Source: Umbilicaria muhlenbergii (taxonomy: Eukaryota; Ascomycota; Lecanoromycetes; Umbilicariales; Umbilicariaceae). Taken from it: a stretch of DNA of 64,000 nucleotides. Location of the stretch: assembly GCA_000611775.1 (NCBI GenBank), contig KK106982.1:4472996-4536995 (forward strand), written 5' to 3'. A program made the translations under genes and the position numbers. How positions within the stretch are numbered: the first letter of the stretch is position 1; each line of letters opens with the position of its first letter. The notes beneath the pieces were generated by a model, which ran no database searches, had not been told where the DNA came from, and saw only the letters and a program-made list of their open reading frames with translations. This document shows positions 11,391 through 24,500 of the stretch, in pieces.

Positions 11391-12482
11391 ATGACTAAAA
11401 CTGTAGAGAGGCAGATGACATCGCCGGTAGATAATCATGGCCTACTTGAAGACGCTCGAAATGTGCTCTCCCCAACTAATCAAGGCATTGAAGCATTGAA
11501 AGATGTCACTTTCGGATCTGTGAGTCATACACTCTGGCTCCCTCAAATGTACCCCCGACTTCGAAGTAAGGAACAGTCTGCTGACACCTTTGCGTGCTAG
11601 ACAGCAGGCATCATTGGCAAATTCATCGAATACCCCTTTGACACTGTCAAAGTCCGCCTTCAGTCCCAACCGAACCGCCACCCTCCCATCTATACCGGAC
11701 CCGTTGATTGTTTCCGTCAGTCCTTTCGCTCCGACGGTTTCGCAGGTCTTTACCGTGGCATCAGCGCTCCACTCTTTGGAGCCGCCATCGAGACAGGTAG
11801 CTTATTCTTTAGCTATCGTCTCGCACAAGAAGCACTGCAGGCTACGCTCCTCCCACCCACTGGAGAAGTACCCCTACCGCTGAGTGTGCTCGTCTTTTGC
11901 GGAGCGGTCAGCGGGGCATTCACAAGCTTGTTACTCACGCCCATCGAGCTTATCAAATGCAAGATGCAAGTTCCGGTCGCTTCAACCTCGTCATATGCCC
12001 CCGGACCGTTATCTCTCATTGCGTCTGTGTATCGTCATCAGGGCCTGCTGGGGTTCTGGCGTGGACAGCTAGGCACCTTGATACGTGAGACGGGCGGTTC
12101 TGCAGCTTGGTTTGGTAGCTATGAGACTGTGACAGCCCTGTTTCGCCGGCTCAGTCCTCCGCAACCAGGGTCGACAGGTTCATCGATCACAACTCCTTCT
12201 CTGCCACTCTGGCAGCAGATGCTCGCAGGTGCTACGGCTGGTATGAGCTACAATTTTATGTTCTACCCAGCAGACACGATCAAATCACGGATGCAAACAG
12301 AAGACGTTTCCAGTCCAATGAAGGGGGCCAGGCAGACATTCTGGGCGGTCGGTAAAGTGTTGTGGCGGGAACAGGGCTTGAAGGGCCTTTATCGAGGTTG
12401 CGGCATCACTGTTGCCAGATCAGCTCCAAGCTCGGCCTTCATCTTTTCCGTTTATGAGGGCCTACGGGAATGGTTTGGATGA
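11391..12482 (+). CDS. ort1: Mitochondrial ornithine/amino-acid carrier (ORT1/ARG-13 type)
   Basis: Two exons (11391-11519 and 11601-12482) give 336 aa. The intron lies between FGS and TAGIIGKF at phase 0. Three tandem mitochondrial-carrier repeats each carry the Px[D/E]xx[K/R] signature: PFDTVKVRLQ, PIELIKCKMQ and PADTIKSRMQ. The order of these motifs and the AGIIGKFIEYPFDTVK block match the fungal ornithine transporters (yeast Ort1/Arg11, Neurospora ARG-13). Such carriers export ornithine from the mitochondrion for cytosolic arginine synthesis across the inner membrane. An in-frame ATG at 11415 (MTSPVDNHG) is an alternative start, and the N-terminus is poorly conserved in the family. Substrate is inferred from family resemblance. 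Confidence 0.88.
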
Positions 12483-12866
12483 TTTCGAACGGATTACGTT
12501 CATGGTGCATAAAAGGGCTAGATGCATTGGGATGGCGCCAAGGTATTCGTGCAGTTGGATTTGATAGAGATGATCACGAGGCATACGGCTTAAAAAAGTT
12601 TCTGAAAGTAATCTGGTATGGAATGAAGATCTGTTCCTAGCCTAGATACCGCCGTTTTTGTAGACCATGCAGTCTATTTTCTTGTCGTGCTTGTAATATT
12701 ACCTTCGATAATGTAAACAGATCTTTCCCTTGCGCCATCCAGCCCTAAGCTCTCGGCTAGCTCAAACCTCCAGTCCTTTCATACCTGTTCTTTTCATCTA
12801 CTACATTTTACGATCCAGCCCAAACACAGATCCATTCTCATCCATCAGCAATCGCCCCGGCCAATC
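12483..12866. other. Intergenic between carrier and cytidine deaminase
   Basis: 384 bp containing the carrier 3' region and the promoter of the cytidine deaminase gene. It is AT-rich in the first half and pyrimidine-rich just before the next ATG. No gene seen. Confidence 0.6.
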
Positions 12867-14124
<1,258 letters not shown>

Positions 14125-14353
14125 TAATAGAGAATGCGAACTGCAGAGATACATCTTCATTGGAGCGGATAGAGAGGTAGAGAACGGTCTCGCATAATGG
14201 GAATCGAACTAGTTCAACGAAGGCATCCTATGCATACAACCCGCTCAAAAGCCCCATTCGGAAAAAGCAGCACACCCGTAACCTAATAACCCCAATTTCC
14301 TCCCCGACTCTCAAGAGAACGCCCCCAAATCACCAAGCCCCCACCTCCCCAAT

Positions 14354-17300
14354 CTAAACCTCTTCCTCATCCTCATCCCCCAACAACTCATCCTCATCCG
14401 GATCCACAACCGCATAATCCCCCCTCCCCCTTGCAAAACTACTCCTCGTCGTATACCTCCCCCTCCCCCTCCCCCCCCAAAGCCCACTAACGCTCCTCCA
14501 CAAACTCCCCACCAGCAACGGCGTCGCGGCCACCACCGCCACCACCGCACTAACCACCATAACCGGCCACTCGACCCACGGATTCCCCCCACCCGCACCC
14601 CCCTGCTCACCCAGCCTAATCCTTCCAAACTTCCCCACCCCATTCCGCCACAAATACCAACCCACCGCGCCCGCCACGCCCACAGGAACAACGACCGCGA
14701 AGAAAAGCCCCACGACCCCGATGCCCGCGTGGGATTTGCGGAACTCTTCTTCGCGGCCGGGGCACGGGTGTTCGGCGGAGGTGAGTTCGAGTTCGCGGCC
14801 GCCTTGGCAGGTGGAGAGTTGGATGCGGCGGTAACCGGTGGGTTCGAAGTAGGAGGTGCGGGAGGGGTCGAGGGCGCAGATGGCGGAATGGTCGGACGGT
14901 TGGAGGCCCGGGACGAGGGCGCAGGAGGAGTCGGTTTGGCGCTCGTAGTTGTAGTCGCTGCGTGGGGGGGTAAGGGGGTTAGTACGGGTGGGACGCGTAA
15001 TGGGGACAGGGGGAGGGATGGAAGGGGGGGAGGGGAGGTACCATTCGAAGTCCGATCGGGTGCAGGAACAGTTTCTGGCGATGTTGTGGAGTTGGTGGAT
15101 CATGCGGCCGTTGTAGCAGTCCGCCTCGAGTTTCTTGCGGTGATATTGCGACACGTGGCCGAAGAGGCAGTTGTTGTCTTGGGCGGGGTGTCCGGGGCTC
15201 CAGAGGTAGTAGTCCGAGTCGGCGGCATCGGGGTCGTCTTCGACGAGGACGCATTGGGTTTGTCGCTCGGTTAAGCCGGTGAAGTCGAGGTTGACCGTGA
15301 CGATCTCGCTACGACTTTCGACTTCTCGGCCCCAAAGCAGGAAATTCCGGGAGTTGTCAGACGGAACGGTGGAGATGCTCGCGATCTCCATCTTTGATTC
15401 GGAAAACTTGTACTCGACCCAGGTTGCGCCTTCGTCGAGAGTGTAGTAGATCAGATTTGTGGCGATTCCTTCAGCGACGATGACAATTATGGATCCTTGG
15501 TCGCCGTACTCCCACATGTAACTCCCCTTCTTCACGGCGTGCCATTTAATACCACCATCACGAGTGATGAACGTGTCGCCTTCTGCCTTCCTTGTCAAGT
15601 ATTCACCGACGTTGCCAACGCCCATCATCAGTCCTACAGCTGAAGGAGAGGAGAATGTATCGCGAGGGTCTTTTCGCTCGGTATAGCCATGGAGATGTAG
15701 CGAACATTTCCCAAAGTCTTTGACATCGCAATCAAATGCGTTGCCCTCGGCATCCTTTTCCGGTGCAGGAATCAGCGACCATTCTGCGCCGTCGTTATGA
15801 GTTATCATGGTCTTGAGCTTCTTGGCTTGACCTTTCTCTGCTTGGTCTATGTTCTCCACGACATTGACCATTGCAACCCCTTCAAGACCTTGCATCTTCT
15901 CGAAATCAACGTAGCCTGGCGTATTCCTGTTGACGCCGTTGATACTCATGACGTAAGAAGTGCCGTTGCTGTTACTCTTGATGATACTGCCGTATTCGAA
16001 CTCTTCGCGGCTGCCCACGGTAACGTGCAAGAAAACAGCATGGGTCGAGCTATCAAGGACTGTGTAGGCCTTTTGAACGGGTACCTTAAAATTTGAGGGG
16101 AATTGTGCATCAGCGAATGTCTTCCCATCCACACTCGCATCGACTTTGAGGGACTTCTGATCGGTGTCCTTGGCGGCGACGATGATGAACTCTGACATCG
16201 TTGCAAAGTCAATGATATCCGGAAAATGTGTCTGCGACTCCGCAAACCAGTCGGTGCTGGAGAGAAGCTGAAGGGGCGTGTCCAACTTCTCGTCCTTGAA
16301 TTGCTCACAATACACCAACTTTTCAAGTTCCTTGTTTCCTCTGCGCCCCTCTTTCTTGATGAATTCGCATTTGCGTACGTAGCGAAGCATGGTCAGCCAA
16401 TGGTCGCCGCGATCTTCAGTGACATGGGCGACGGAGTGACAGTCTGCTGAGTCGGACCCCTCGCAGTTCGCGGCGCCTGTCCAGAGAAGCCAATTCGGAT
16501 AGTCCGGATGAAATCCGATTATCTGAAGACGGTCTTGATTCGGTTCCGCGGGTGCGTCGAAGGTACCGAAACTGTCTCCCCTGTTCATGGTATAATGTAC
16601 TTTGATAGTCCCGGTAAGGAAATAGACAATATCGGTGTTGTATTGGTTGGGATAGATCGCAGTGATGTCCTCGCCTTTCATGATTTCACTCCATGTCTTG
16701 CCGTGGTCTCTGGAGATGTGGATCTCTTGCATGTCAGTGCGCAGAACGACGGTCTCATCATCGGCCTTACTTGTGCTCCCTCTCTCAAGATAGTAGTACT
16801 CTTGGAATTTGTTGGCGCTGAATTTTGTAATCTTGGAAGAAACTTTGCCGCTGGCTGGAATCTGTACACTGTCCCTGCAAGGTCGTTGGATGGGTTTTTC
16901 CAAGTCAACGCCCCCCTTGGGGTTGCATTCGTTGCCTGGAATAAGTCTGAAGCCTGAGCTTCCCATGAACGTGTCATCACTGTTTTCGCAGTCATCTTCC
17001 GCGATTGGCAGGCTGCCAGCAGGTTCGCAAGTATTCCCACCCTCACCCGGGATGAAATTGTAGTCACACTCGAAGTCTTCCTCGGTGCAGGTGCACTGTT
17101 CGTATTCCGGCAGCGGGTCCTTGAACTCCTCATCGACAAAGCAGTCTGCGTCTGCCCTTCGCCGGCGATAGAATTGCTTATGACCCATGAGGCAATCCGG
17201 CTTGCCATCCTTGTCAAGCCGTGCATACCATTTATGAAAGTCTTTCTCATTGCATTTGCGCTCGTGAAGACCGTCAAAATCAATCGAAAAGATGACATGC

Positions 17301-18874
17301 TCTCGTTTTTCACCACCACTTGTCGTTCCCAGGAGCACGAACTTGAGGCTAGTGGAATCAGGAGTCGTAGTGAGAAGCTGTGCGCGGACTTTTTGGCCCA
17401 AATCCGCAGGCTTCCAATCTTTCCCGTGATTGACAGAGTATGAAATTTTGCTGGTTGGACCTTCATCATAGACGGCGACAAGCACGGCACCTTGGTCTCC
17501 AAACTCGTACTTGTGGGCGTCGTCTAAAGCCTTCCACCACGTCAGCCCTGCGTCATCCGAAACGTAGAGATCACCCTCGGTATAGTCCTTCAGATAGACA
17601 CCAGTGTTTCCAACACCCATGACCAAACCAGGCGCAGGACTTGAGAACACCCTTCCGACATTCGAGATGTCAGTTACAGAGTGTAAGTGCAGGTCTTTGT
17701 CGCCGGCAGTGATTGCCTGGAACGTCCGCCCATCGTCGAAACTGATCTTGCTCTGGATCTTCTTGTTGCCTAGGTTTGTCCTCTCAACTTCTTCCCAATT
17801 ATCCACCACATTAACCAGGACAATGCCTTGTATGCCCTGAATCTTCTCGAAATCCACCAGGCCCATAAAGTTACGGTTTGTGTGTTTGATGTTCCGGGTG
17901 AAATAGGTGCCGTTCGAGTTGCTGCTAAAAAGGACTCCCATAGCGCTTGTAGGTTTCGTAGTCATGACATCCACTTGGATGCTGTAGTTTGTCGATTCAA
18001 GGATGGTATATGCCTCCTCTTCGAGCTTCTGGTCGTTCGGAAACTCTGCCCGATGCCATGTTTTCGCGTCATCTGTAACGTATAGAGCCAGCTCGACGGT
18101 ATTTTCTGCTTTGGCTGCTGCCACTAGGAATCCCTTAACAACAGCCATGCTGATGATGCCTTGCACTGTTCGGTCTCCTTCCAAAGCTGGCTCGGTCTCG
18201 GTTTCGAAGAAGTTGTCAGATACGACCAATCGATTGTCGGATGGCCAAGGGGAGTACCTCCCCTTGACGACGCAAAGTATCCGGTCATCGTGGGTATCAT
18301 CGTTGCTGGATCGAAAGAGCGGGGTGGAGTGCGCGAAAACACATCCCCTCGTATCTCCACGTAGGGTGCGTATGTTCTTGAAGTTGTCGGTCGTATAGTA
18401 TGTTTCCTCTTTACACTCCCAGCCGCTACATGCCTGCCCATGCATCAAGACCTTGCCGCTATCGCCGGCGTGGAAGCTCAGAGGGGGTCGGAAGAGTGTC
18501 GGTGTCGCTTCAGTCTCGAAGGCTCTCCATGACCTGCCCTGGTCTTCTGTGACCCAATGCCGGGTCTTCAAGCCCAGGACGTATGCGACCTTGTTGTCAT
18601 CGGGATGCTGCCAGAGATCCCAAGCTTCACCTTCGTCAACGTCCTTGACCTTGTCCCAAGTTTCGCCGGCATCCCCGGACCGCCAGACATCGCCGGCATC
18701 CCGATCTTGCATCAAGAGGACATCGGTATCCTCGAAGTAGAAGAGATTCGAAGGGGGATTATCGAAGACGGTGTTGGATATTCGCGGGCCATCCTTCTTT
18801 GCATGTGCGGCCCATAGCGATAGTAGAACGACCAAGGGCAAGATCAACATGGTCGGTGGAGGTCGTAGCCGCAT
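14354..18874 (-). CDS. vps10: Vacuolar protein sorting receptor Vps10 (sortilin family)
   Basis: Two exons (18874-15042 and 14957-14354) give 1478 aa. The 84-nt intron at 14958-15041 has no in-frame stop; removing it restores the family sequence CTRSDFEC/DYNYERQ. A hydrophobic signal segment follows an internal Met (MLILPLVVLLSLWAAHA), so the start may be 18850 instead. Two luminal Vps10 beta-propeller domains each contain BNR-type D-x-G-x-[ST]W motifs (DAGETWDK, DHGKTWSE) and end in a Cys-rich 10CC module (CTCTEEDFECDYN; CSCTRSDFEC). A transmembrane helix (VVGLFFAVVVPVGVAGAVGW), a second hydrophobic stretch and an acidic cytosolic tail (DPDEDELLGDEDEEEV) follow. It cycles between late Golgi and endosome, carrying soluble vacuolar hydrolases such as carboxypeptidase Y. 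It converges on cytidine deaminase (229 bp apart). Confidence 0.97.
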   Translation of the reverse strand: MRLRPPPTMLILPLVVLLSLWAAHAKKDGPRISNTVFDNPPSNLFYFEDTDVLLMQDRDAGDVWRSGDAGETWDKVKDVDEGEAWDLWQHPDDNKVAYVLGLKTRHWVTEDQGRSWRAFETEATPTLFRPPLSFHAGDSGKVLMHGQACSGWECKEETYYTTDNFKNIRTLRGDTRGCVFAHSTPLFRSSNDDTHDDRILCVVKGRYSPWPSDNRLVVSDNFFETETEPALEGDRTVQGIISMAVVKGFLVAAAKAENTVELALYVTDDAKTWHRAEFPNDQKLEEEAYTILESTNYSIQVDVMTTKPTSAMGVLFSSNSNGTYFTRNIKHTNRNFMGLVDFEKIQGIQGIVLVNVVDNWEEVERTNLGNKKIQSKISFDDGRTFQAITAGDKDLHLHSVTDISNVGRVFSSPAPGLVMGVGNTGVYLKDYTEGDLYVSDDAGLTWWKALDDAHKYEFGDQGAVLVAVYDEGPTSKISYSVNHGKDWKPADLGQKVRAQLLTTTPDSTSLKFVLLGTTSGGEKREHVIFSIDFDGLHERKCNEKDFHKWYARLDKDGKPDCLMGHKQFYRRRRADADCFVDEEFKDPLPEYEQCTCTEEDFECDYNFIPGEGGNTCEPAGSLPIAEDDCENSDDTFMGSSGFRLIPGNECNPKGGVDLEKPIQRPCRDSVQIPASGKVSSKITKFSANKFQEYYYLERGSTSKADDETVVLRTDMQEIHISRDHGKTWSEIMKGEDITAIYPNQYNTDIVYFLTGTIKVHYTMNRGDSFGTFDAPAEPNQDRLQIIGFHPDYPNWLLWTGAANCEGSDSADCHSVAHVTEDRGDHWLTMLRYVRKCEFIKKEGRRGNKELEKLVYCEQFKDEKLDTPLQLLSSTDWFAESQTHFPDIIDFATMSEFIIVAAKDTDQKSLKVDASVDGKTFADAQFPSNFKVPVQKAYTVLDSSTHAVFLHVTVGSREEFEYGSIIKSNSNGTSYVMSINGVNRNTPGYVDFEKMQGLEGVAMVNVVENIDQAEKGQAKKLKTMITHNDGAEWSLIPAPEKDAEGNAFDCDVKDFGKCSLHLHGYTERKDPRDTFSSPSAVGLMMGVGNVGEYLTRKAEGDTFITRDGGIKWHAVKKGSYMWEYGDQGSIIVIVAEGIATNLIYYTLDEGATWVEYKFSESKMEIASISTVPSDNSRNFLLWGREVESRSEIVTVNLDFTGLTERQTQCVLVEDDPDAADSDYYLWSPGHPAQDNNCLFGHVSQYHRKKLEADCYNGRMIHQLHNIARNCSCTRSDFEWYLPSPPSIPPPVPITRPTRTNPLTPPRSDYNYERQTDSSCALVPGLQPSDHSAICALDPSRTSYFEPTGYRRIQLSTCQGGRELELTSAEHPCPGREEEFRKSHAGIGVVGLFFAVVVPVGVAGAVGWYLWRNGVGKFGRIRLGEQGGAGGGNPWVEWPVMVVSAVVAVVAATPLLVGSLWRSVSGLWGGRGRGRYTTRSSFARGRGDYAVVDPDEDELLGDEDEEEV

Positions 18875-19968
18875 GATGGCGAGAGTGTTGGGGTGGTGAT
18901 GGGCAATATGGCAAGATGGTAATATGGCAATATGGCAATATGTCCTTTAGGGATTGGGGCCTTGGAGATCCGAGCGGTAAGGCTGATGCCGTGCCGCCTG
19001 TGGCGTGTGCGTGGCGTGTGGCACCTTTCCGGATTCGGCCAATGCCCTGGAAAGCGAAGTCCTAAGATAACTAGTAAGTACTCCTCGAAGGCCTGCCCGA
19101 TCGGATGACGTGGCACGTTTCAGGCCGGCGTCTCGAGTCTTGTTGATGTTTCAATAGTGTTGGATCAAGGGTGTTCAAGGAACAGTGTTCACGGAGCCTC
19201 AGTGCGCTGATGCACAAGGTCAGGTACTCGGGATCACTGGAGGCTAATTTCCATCGTGCGTGTGCTGTGACGCTCTCTCAGTCTCGCTACCCAACACTAT
19301 CAGATGATCTGATGGTGCGCCTGATGAACAGCAACGAAGGAATCCTGCGCCATGACATCCAACAGCCGTGTTCCGTGTCGGATACCCGTCCTTGCACATC
19401 ACCTCTTTCGTTATGTGACTACTCAAGGGCTGACGGTGTCCACAGTTGGGACAGTCCTTGGCATACGGGGAAATGAAAGCGGGACGAGCCGCATAGCCAA
19501 GCTTGAGCCTTTCTCCTTTGACTTTCGGCGACCAGAGCAGCACAGCCACTGCAATAGAGTGCTCTGGCCTGTTGGAAGCTGAGGAGACATCACAGTCAGT
19601 CTGAAGAGCATATCGGCAAATCGTTTAGACATCCACAAAGCCGAGTAGTACTTTTGCCATGCTTTTGGTGTTTCAATAGACCACTTGAATACCACTATAT
19701 ACAACCGGAAAGCCTGACAGATTCGTCAGGTCATCATCATCTCATAGCCCAACTGTGACGGGGGTATCCAAGGAGTGAGTACGAAAGCCTCTCGGCCAGG
19801 CATCTCGTGACTCATAGTAAACTCGCCCTAGCCCTTCAAGCAGAAGCTCCATGCTCTCCCAATACACCAAACTACAAAAGAATTTTGTCTCGAGAAAATC
19901 GCGCCGCCGGTTTGTTGACGCCCCTGAGCCGCCTTTCAAAGGATCCACAATGCCCGCTAAAGACTCCA
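18875..19968. other. Intergenic (1.1 kb)
   Basis: Upstream of VPS10 and downstream of the Ser-rich gene, both on the minus strand. Near 18900-18945 a short ATATGGCA repeat occurs two to three times. A few short frames exist without recognisable content. Confidence 0.55.
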
Positions 19969-21590
19969 TCATCTCCTGCTGACCTTCCGCCAGAGTTTCT
20001 TGACCATGCCACCGTCCTTGGATGAGTCGTCCCACAGATCTTTCGCATTCTTCGCCGGCGGAAGGTGCTCGAGTGCCAAGGGATCCTCTCCCTGAGGATA
20101 CAGCAGGCTCTCGTCCGCCCTTAAATCTGGTCGCGTGAGGGTCATGCGTAGCGTCATTTCCCTGTTGCCTGCTTCGGCGTGTGCGTATGAATCTGATCCG
20201 AACCGTCGCGTGAAAGGCTTTGAGAGTGTCTCCTTCCAATCGGTGGAATTCGGCTTATATGACGGTAAGTTGTGTATATTGCGGAAGGTCATATCTGAAG
20301 GCGTTCTCGGGCTTTCTGTGTCTGGGAGGCTTGCATCGTCTTCATCGACTCGCTCGTCAAACGACGATGTGCCATCGTCGTTGAAGAACGTTCGTGTGGG
20401 ACGTGTGATGCTGGCGGTCGGTTGTGTTCTAGACGTAGACGGCCGCCGGGGTGAGGAGATACTTTGGTTTTCCGTCGACGGGAAGCCAAACTCAATTGCT
20501 TCATCAAACTTCTGCGGCGATGCCAGGTAAACCCTTAGCTTCAATCTTGCTTCGGGATCTTGATAGTGTTTGGCAGAGGGGTCAACGGTGACTGTTGGAG
20601 CGCGCGTGAAAGGCTTTGGTAGTGTTGCTGTGGAGATAGACCGACGTCTCGGTGGCAGGGGGTTTATGGGCAGCGACGAAGATCGAAGTGTCGGTTGGGT
20701 CGGATGTGGAACATCGGTCGACGATACAGAGTTGCGGCCCAGCGCCATAGAGGTCATGGACACCGATCTTCGGAAAGTTGGACGCATTGAGGCTCGTTTC
20801 GAAGTGGGAACTGTACTTTCGACCATATGGATATGATAATCATCCAGTGTCAAGTCCAATCTGTCATCTTCGTCCAACCATCGGAAGCTCTCTTCTATCG
20901 ATTCATTCATGTCGACTGCTGAATCAGCCGGTTCTTCTACCTCGGCGGTATACAGTGAGGATGCAATCGAGTAAAAGCTAGGTGGCGAAGTCAGACTTCG
21001 ACTTCCCGAACGCCTGACTTTGAGCAGGGCTTCGTCGCTTGCGTCCAAAATCACACTCTCACGGCGTCCAGACAAGAGGGCCTGCTCTTCTATAGTGAAT
21101 TGTTTCCGCTGAAGTTTGTCCGGCAATTGGAGGAACCACTGGGCATCCGCATTCGAGATCTCGATTGCAGGTGATCGAGCTTTTTTAAAATGTCTTCGGC
21201 TGCCCGGGCCCCGCAGGTAGGTTGAGCTGCGGTTCAGATTTGGCCCTGACGGACGTTTTCGTACCTTTTCGAGACTTGAGCTGCGAGACGGAGACCCAGT
21301 GGGTATATGAGTAGCTACATGGGCATGTGCGAGACGCAATCTCTCGTGTGTAGAGAAGTACTGTCGGCGAGGTGATATTAGCTATTGTATATATAAATTG
21401 AGGAATGTTGGTAACGGTTCTGTGGGTCGAGGAATGCTACAATCACCCGGAGAATGGATCGACCAGTCGGCAAGGGGTATAAGGGCTAATCAATCAAAGA
21501 GAACAACGCGGATTTATAACTGACCTTTCTTTTGACCACTGGGGGAAAGGAGTCGAACTCGTCTTCGGTGGGATGGACGGAGGGTCTCAT
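19969..21590 (-). CDS. Conserved Ser-rich hypothetical protein
   Basis: The main exon has no ATG at its 5' end, so I sought a first exon. 21590-21525 encodes MRPSVHPTEDEFDSFPP then VVKRK. A 164-nt intron (GTCAGT ... GCTAAT ... GACAG) joins it in phase to 21360-19969, which begins YFSTHERLRLAHAHVATH. The result is 485 aa. Conserved-looking blocks are the N-terminus, DAQWFLQLPDKLQRKQFTIE at about residue 90, a VTVDP ... LRVYLASPQKFDEAIEFGF block in the middle, and a basic C-terminus (KLWRKVSRR). The remainder is Ser/Thr/Pro/Arg-rich and probably disordered and phosphorylated. No enzymatic motif, signal peptide or membrane helix is visible. I recognise the style of a conserved ascomycete orphan but no function. 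Confidence 0.75.
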
Positions 21591-24500
21591 GGTGGAATAA
21601 CAGCGTCTTCTGCCGCCGATATGAGCGCTGTCCGACTTCGAGATTTGTCGATGTTGCTTGGGATGAGAGTGTAAAACGCAACAAGTGGAGTGGATTGGGA
21701 GCAGATGGTGCTGCTCACGGAGCGTCAATATGGTGCGAACTTACGTTCTATCATCACCCCGTGCAGTGATAATAAGCCTCAATGTGAGGTAGGGTTGGCC
21801 GCTCTAGTGGCATGCAGCTACATCCAGAACTCGATGCCGCTCATAACGTGAAGACAGCGTATTGGCTGTTTTAGAACAGCCAATAACTCCGTGTAATTGC
21901 GAATCAGTTGGACATGGGGTCGTGTTGCGTGCGGGCGCTGGCTGGGGTATCGAGGGACCCCGGGAAAGCCCAACAGGCCATGTGCTTCGTATACGGAAAT
22001 TGTATTCACGAAGAGGGTGAAGCTGGATGCTTAGGGCGGGCATGGCAAGCTGTAGGCGCATATGAGAGCGTGCTGCCCGCTCAAATAGAATGTCTCAGCG
22101 CTTCTGGGAAGTGTGATTGACCTGATCTGCTCCGGAACGGGCGGTGGACAGGGGACGACGGTATGGATGTCCCCTAACTTCCCCCTCGAGACTTTTGATT
22201 CTTCGGGGCGGATTAGCGTTGGCGTTGGCGTTGGCGCTGGTTGTCTGCAAGGCACAAGCTTTAGATCGAGCGTTACTCGTAGCAGGTAGAAACACGCACA
22301 TCAGATTGGACGACGGGGCGTGCTCTTTGGCGAGCGATCGCCCCAATGCGCCTAAGAAAGTGTGCACACGCTGCCTCGAGTCCCAACAAGGACGAGACAT
22401 GATTCAAGCCCTTTCGCCGGCGGGTTGAGAAGCAGACCATCACGGCTAAGGTACTGCAACTGCGCTTCCGCAACGTACTCGCCCCCCGCTGTTTGGGTCC
22501 GGAGGATTGGGTGTCGACCAGACCTGTGGGTACCTTACCTGAAGAAAACGGAGACGGCCAGCGAAGCTATCAGCCATTCAGCATGTGCGAGTCCGTGATG
22601 AAACATCATCAATCGACACGGTGCACAATCCCCATCGAGCATGCACGCAGCTGCATGCCTTAGCGACCGAAAGGTCCCTCTTGATTGCTGCGCGCAAGCG
22701 AAGCGCACCACCGACGTGCTTTCCCTTGGCCACATGGCAATCTCTAAAAATGCCGACCACCAAACCGCTGCACCAAGTCTGCGCGAAAGGTGGTACAGCA
22801 GAGAGTTGTCGCGGCGCAGCCGAATCGCCATCTGCTCGGAATACTCCTACGTCTTCTGTGCTCCGCTAGCACTTGGACCATCTCAGAATCTCAGTTGTGG
22901 AGCAAGGGTACCACGCGATATGACAGGCATGGGCAGGCCTGACAGCGGTTCGCTTACTCGCATCGAGTCCGTCGGCGGCCGCCCGGCCATCTAAGGGGAT
23001 TGCTGAAAGTACCAAGTCCTACGAGTATGATACTCAAGAAACGGAAAGTGTCAGGGTTGACCCGGTGATTTGGCAGCTCTAGAATGCTCGAGTAGGCTAC
23101 GAACCAACTCAAACTGTCAATCTCAATTGTTTTCAAGCCTCTGGTTGGAAAGCAAAAAACTCAATCTATCCTGTTCCCAAGGAAATGACGCCACGCGCTA
23201 CGCTGTAATCCCCTGAACGAATCACAAGCTTGACACTCCAGTAGGAAGAGGTTGTTCAGCCAGCCCTGTTTTCCCGTCCTTCTGGGCGCGTGGTATCCGC
23301 CTCGTCCAAGGCCCCGCTGCCTGCAAAGCACCAGCGGCAGCCAAACGACACCAGAAGAGTATCGGGACATCCAACAAGCACACGGAGCGGGGTGGCCAGA
23401 GAGTGGAAATGAGGTGCTTAGTGGCTCCTGCTGAATAGCGGGCTTACGCCAGAAGGACTCTTGGTCCTCCGTATTGGAAGAGAGCAGATCCATCGTGCGA
23501 GAAACAGGACATGGTGAAAAATATTAAATGGCCCCAAGTATGCGGCCTGCTACTTTCGGGATTCGGACGTTGTCCAATCATCAAGGCCGTTGAAGGTAGG
23601 CACGGTAAGGTAGCCATTGAGGAGCCTGTTGGTAGCAAACGAACAAACGACTTTTTCCCCGGACGGGCTGCATATCTTGGACAGCGCATGAAAGTATGAT
23701 AGACGGTCTGCACTCTGCACTCTGCACTCTGCACTCTGCACCCTGCAGAGACTACGGCACTCGAGCAATGGAAGCCATGGCTAATCCTTACGGGTTCGTT
23801 TGTCAAGCATCCTGGCCCCTCAACAGTGGTATATGCGGCCGAAGGCAGAAACTCCGGCAGTCACGTAGGGAACCACCTTGTGGCATGCCATGCGGCCTGG
23901 GCCGAAAAAGAATCTCCGCACCCTCCGCGTTCAACGGCAGCGGTATAGACAACGCATAGCTGATTGTGAGCGAGAAGAACAGTCCCAAGTGAAGCTCGCA
24001 AGATGATGGTGTTCACGGAGCATAGTAGGCCGCTGATTCCCTCCTGCCACAGCATTATCACTGATGCAAAAGCTTCTAAGATGCGCTAACCACCCCTTCT
24101 CCTACTTTGTTATCACCATCAAAAACTTGAAAATCCGCCCAGCCATAATTGCTGTTGTCGTAAAAATACCTCATCAACCCATTAACGGATTATTATAGTG
24201 GAAGAAAGTTGGGGGCAGCTGCGTAAAATGACTATCGATAATTCAAAGTAGTAACTGGCAATGGCACGAACTTCTCGTGACGAAATTGGAGTGCAGCATT
24301 GTACGAGCTACTTGACGCTCATGATATATTTTTCTCAGGCTGCCCATACTTCGACGGTTTCTCTCCTGTGGTTTTATGCCTCCTCGATTGTACGAGTACC
24401 CGAATAAGGACTTCCCGGTACCTTACTGCACCGTTCTGGATCGCTCCTAAGCCCTATCGCTGCTCTTCTGTTAGTCATCACTTACCTAAACTTTTGATAG

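Noticed and set aside
14190-14260. Possible tRNA (B-box-like GTTCGATTCCC on the minus strand)
   Set aside because: No matching A box, acceptor stem or cloverleaf could be drawn.
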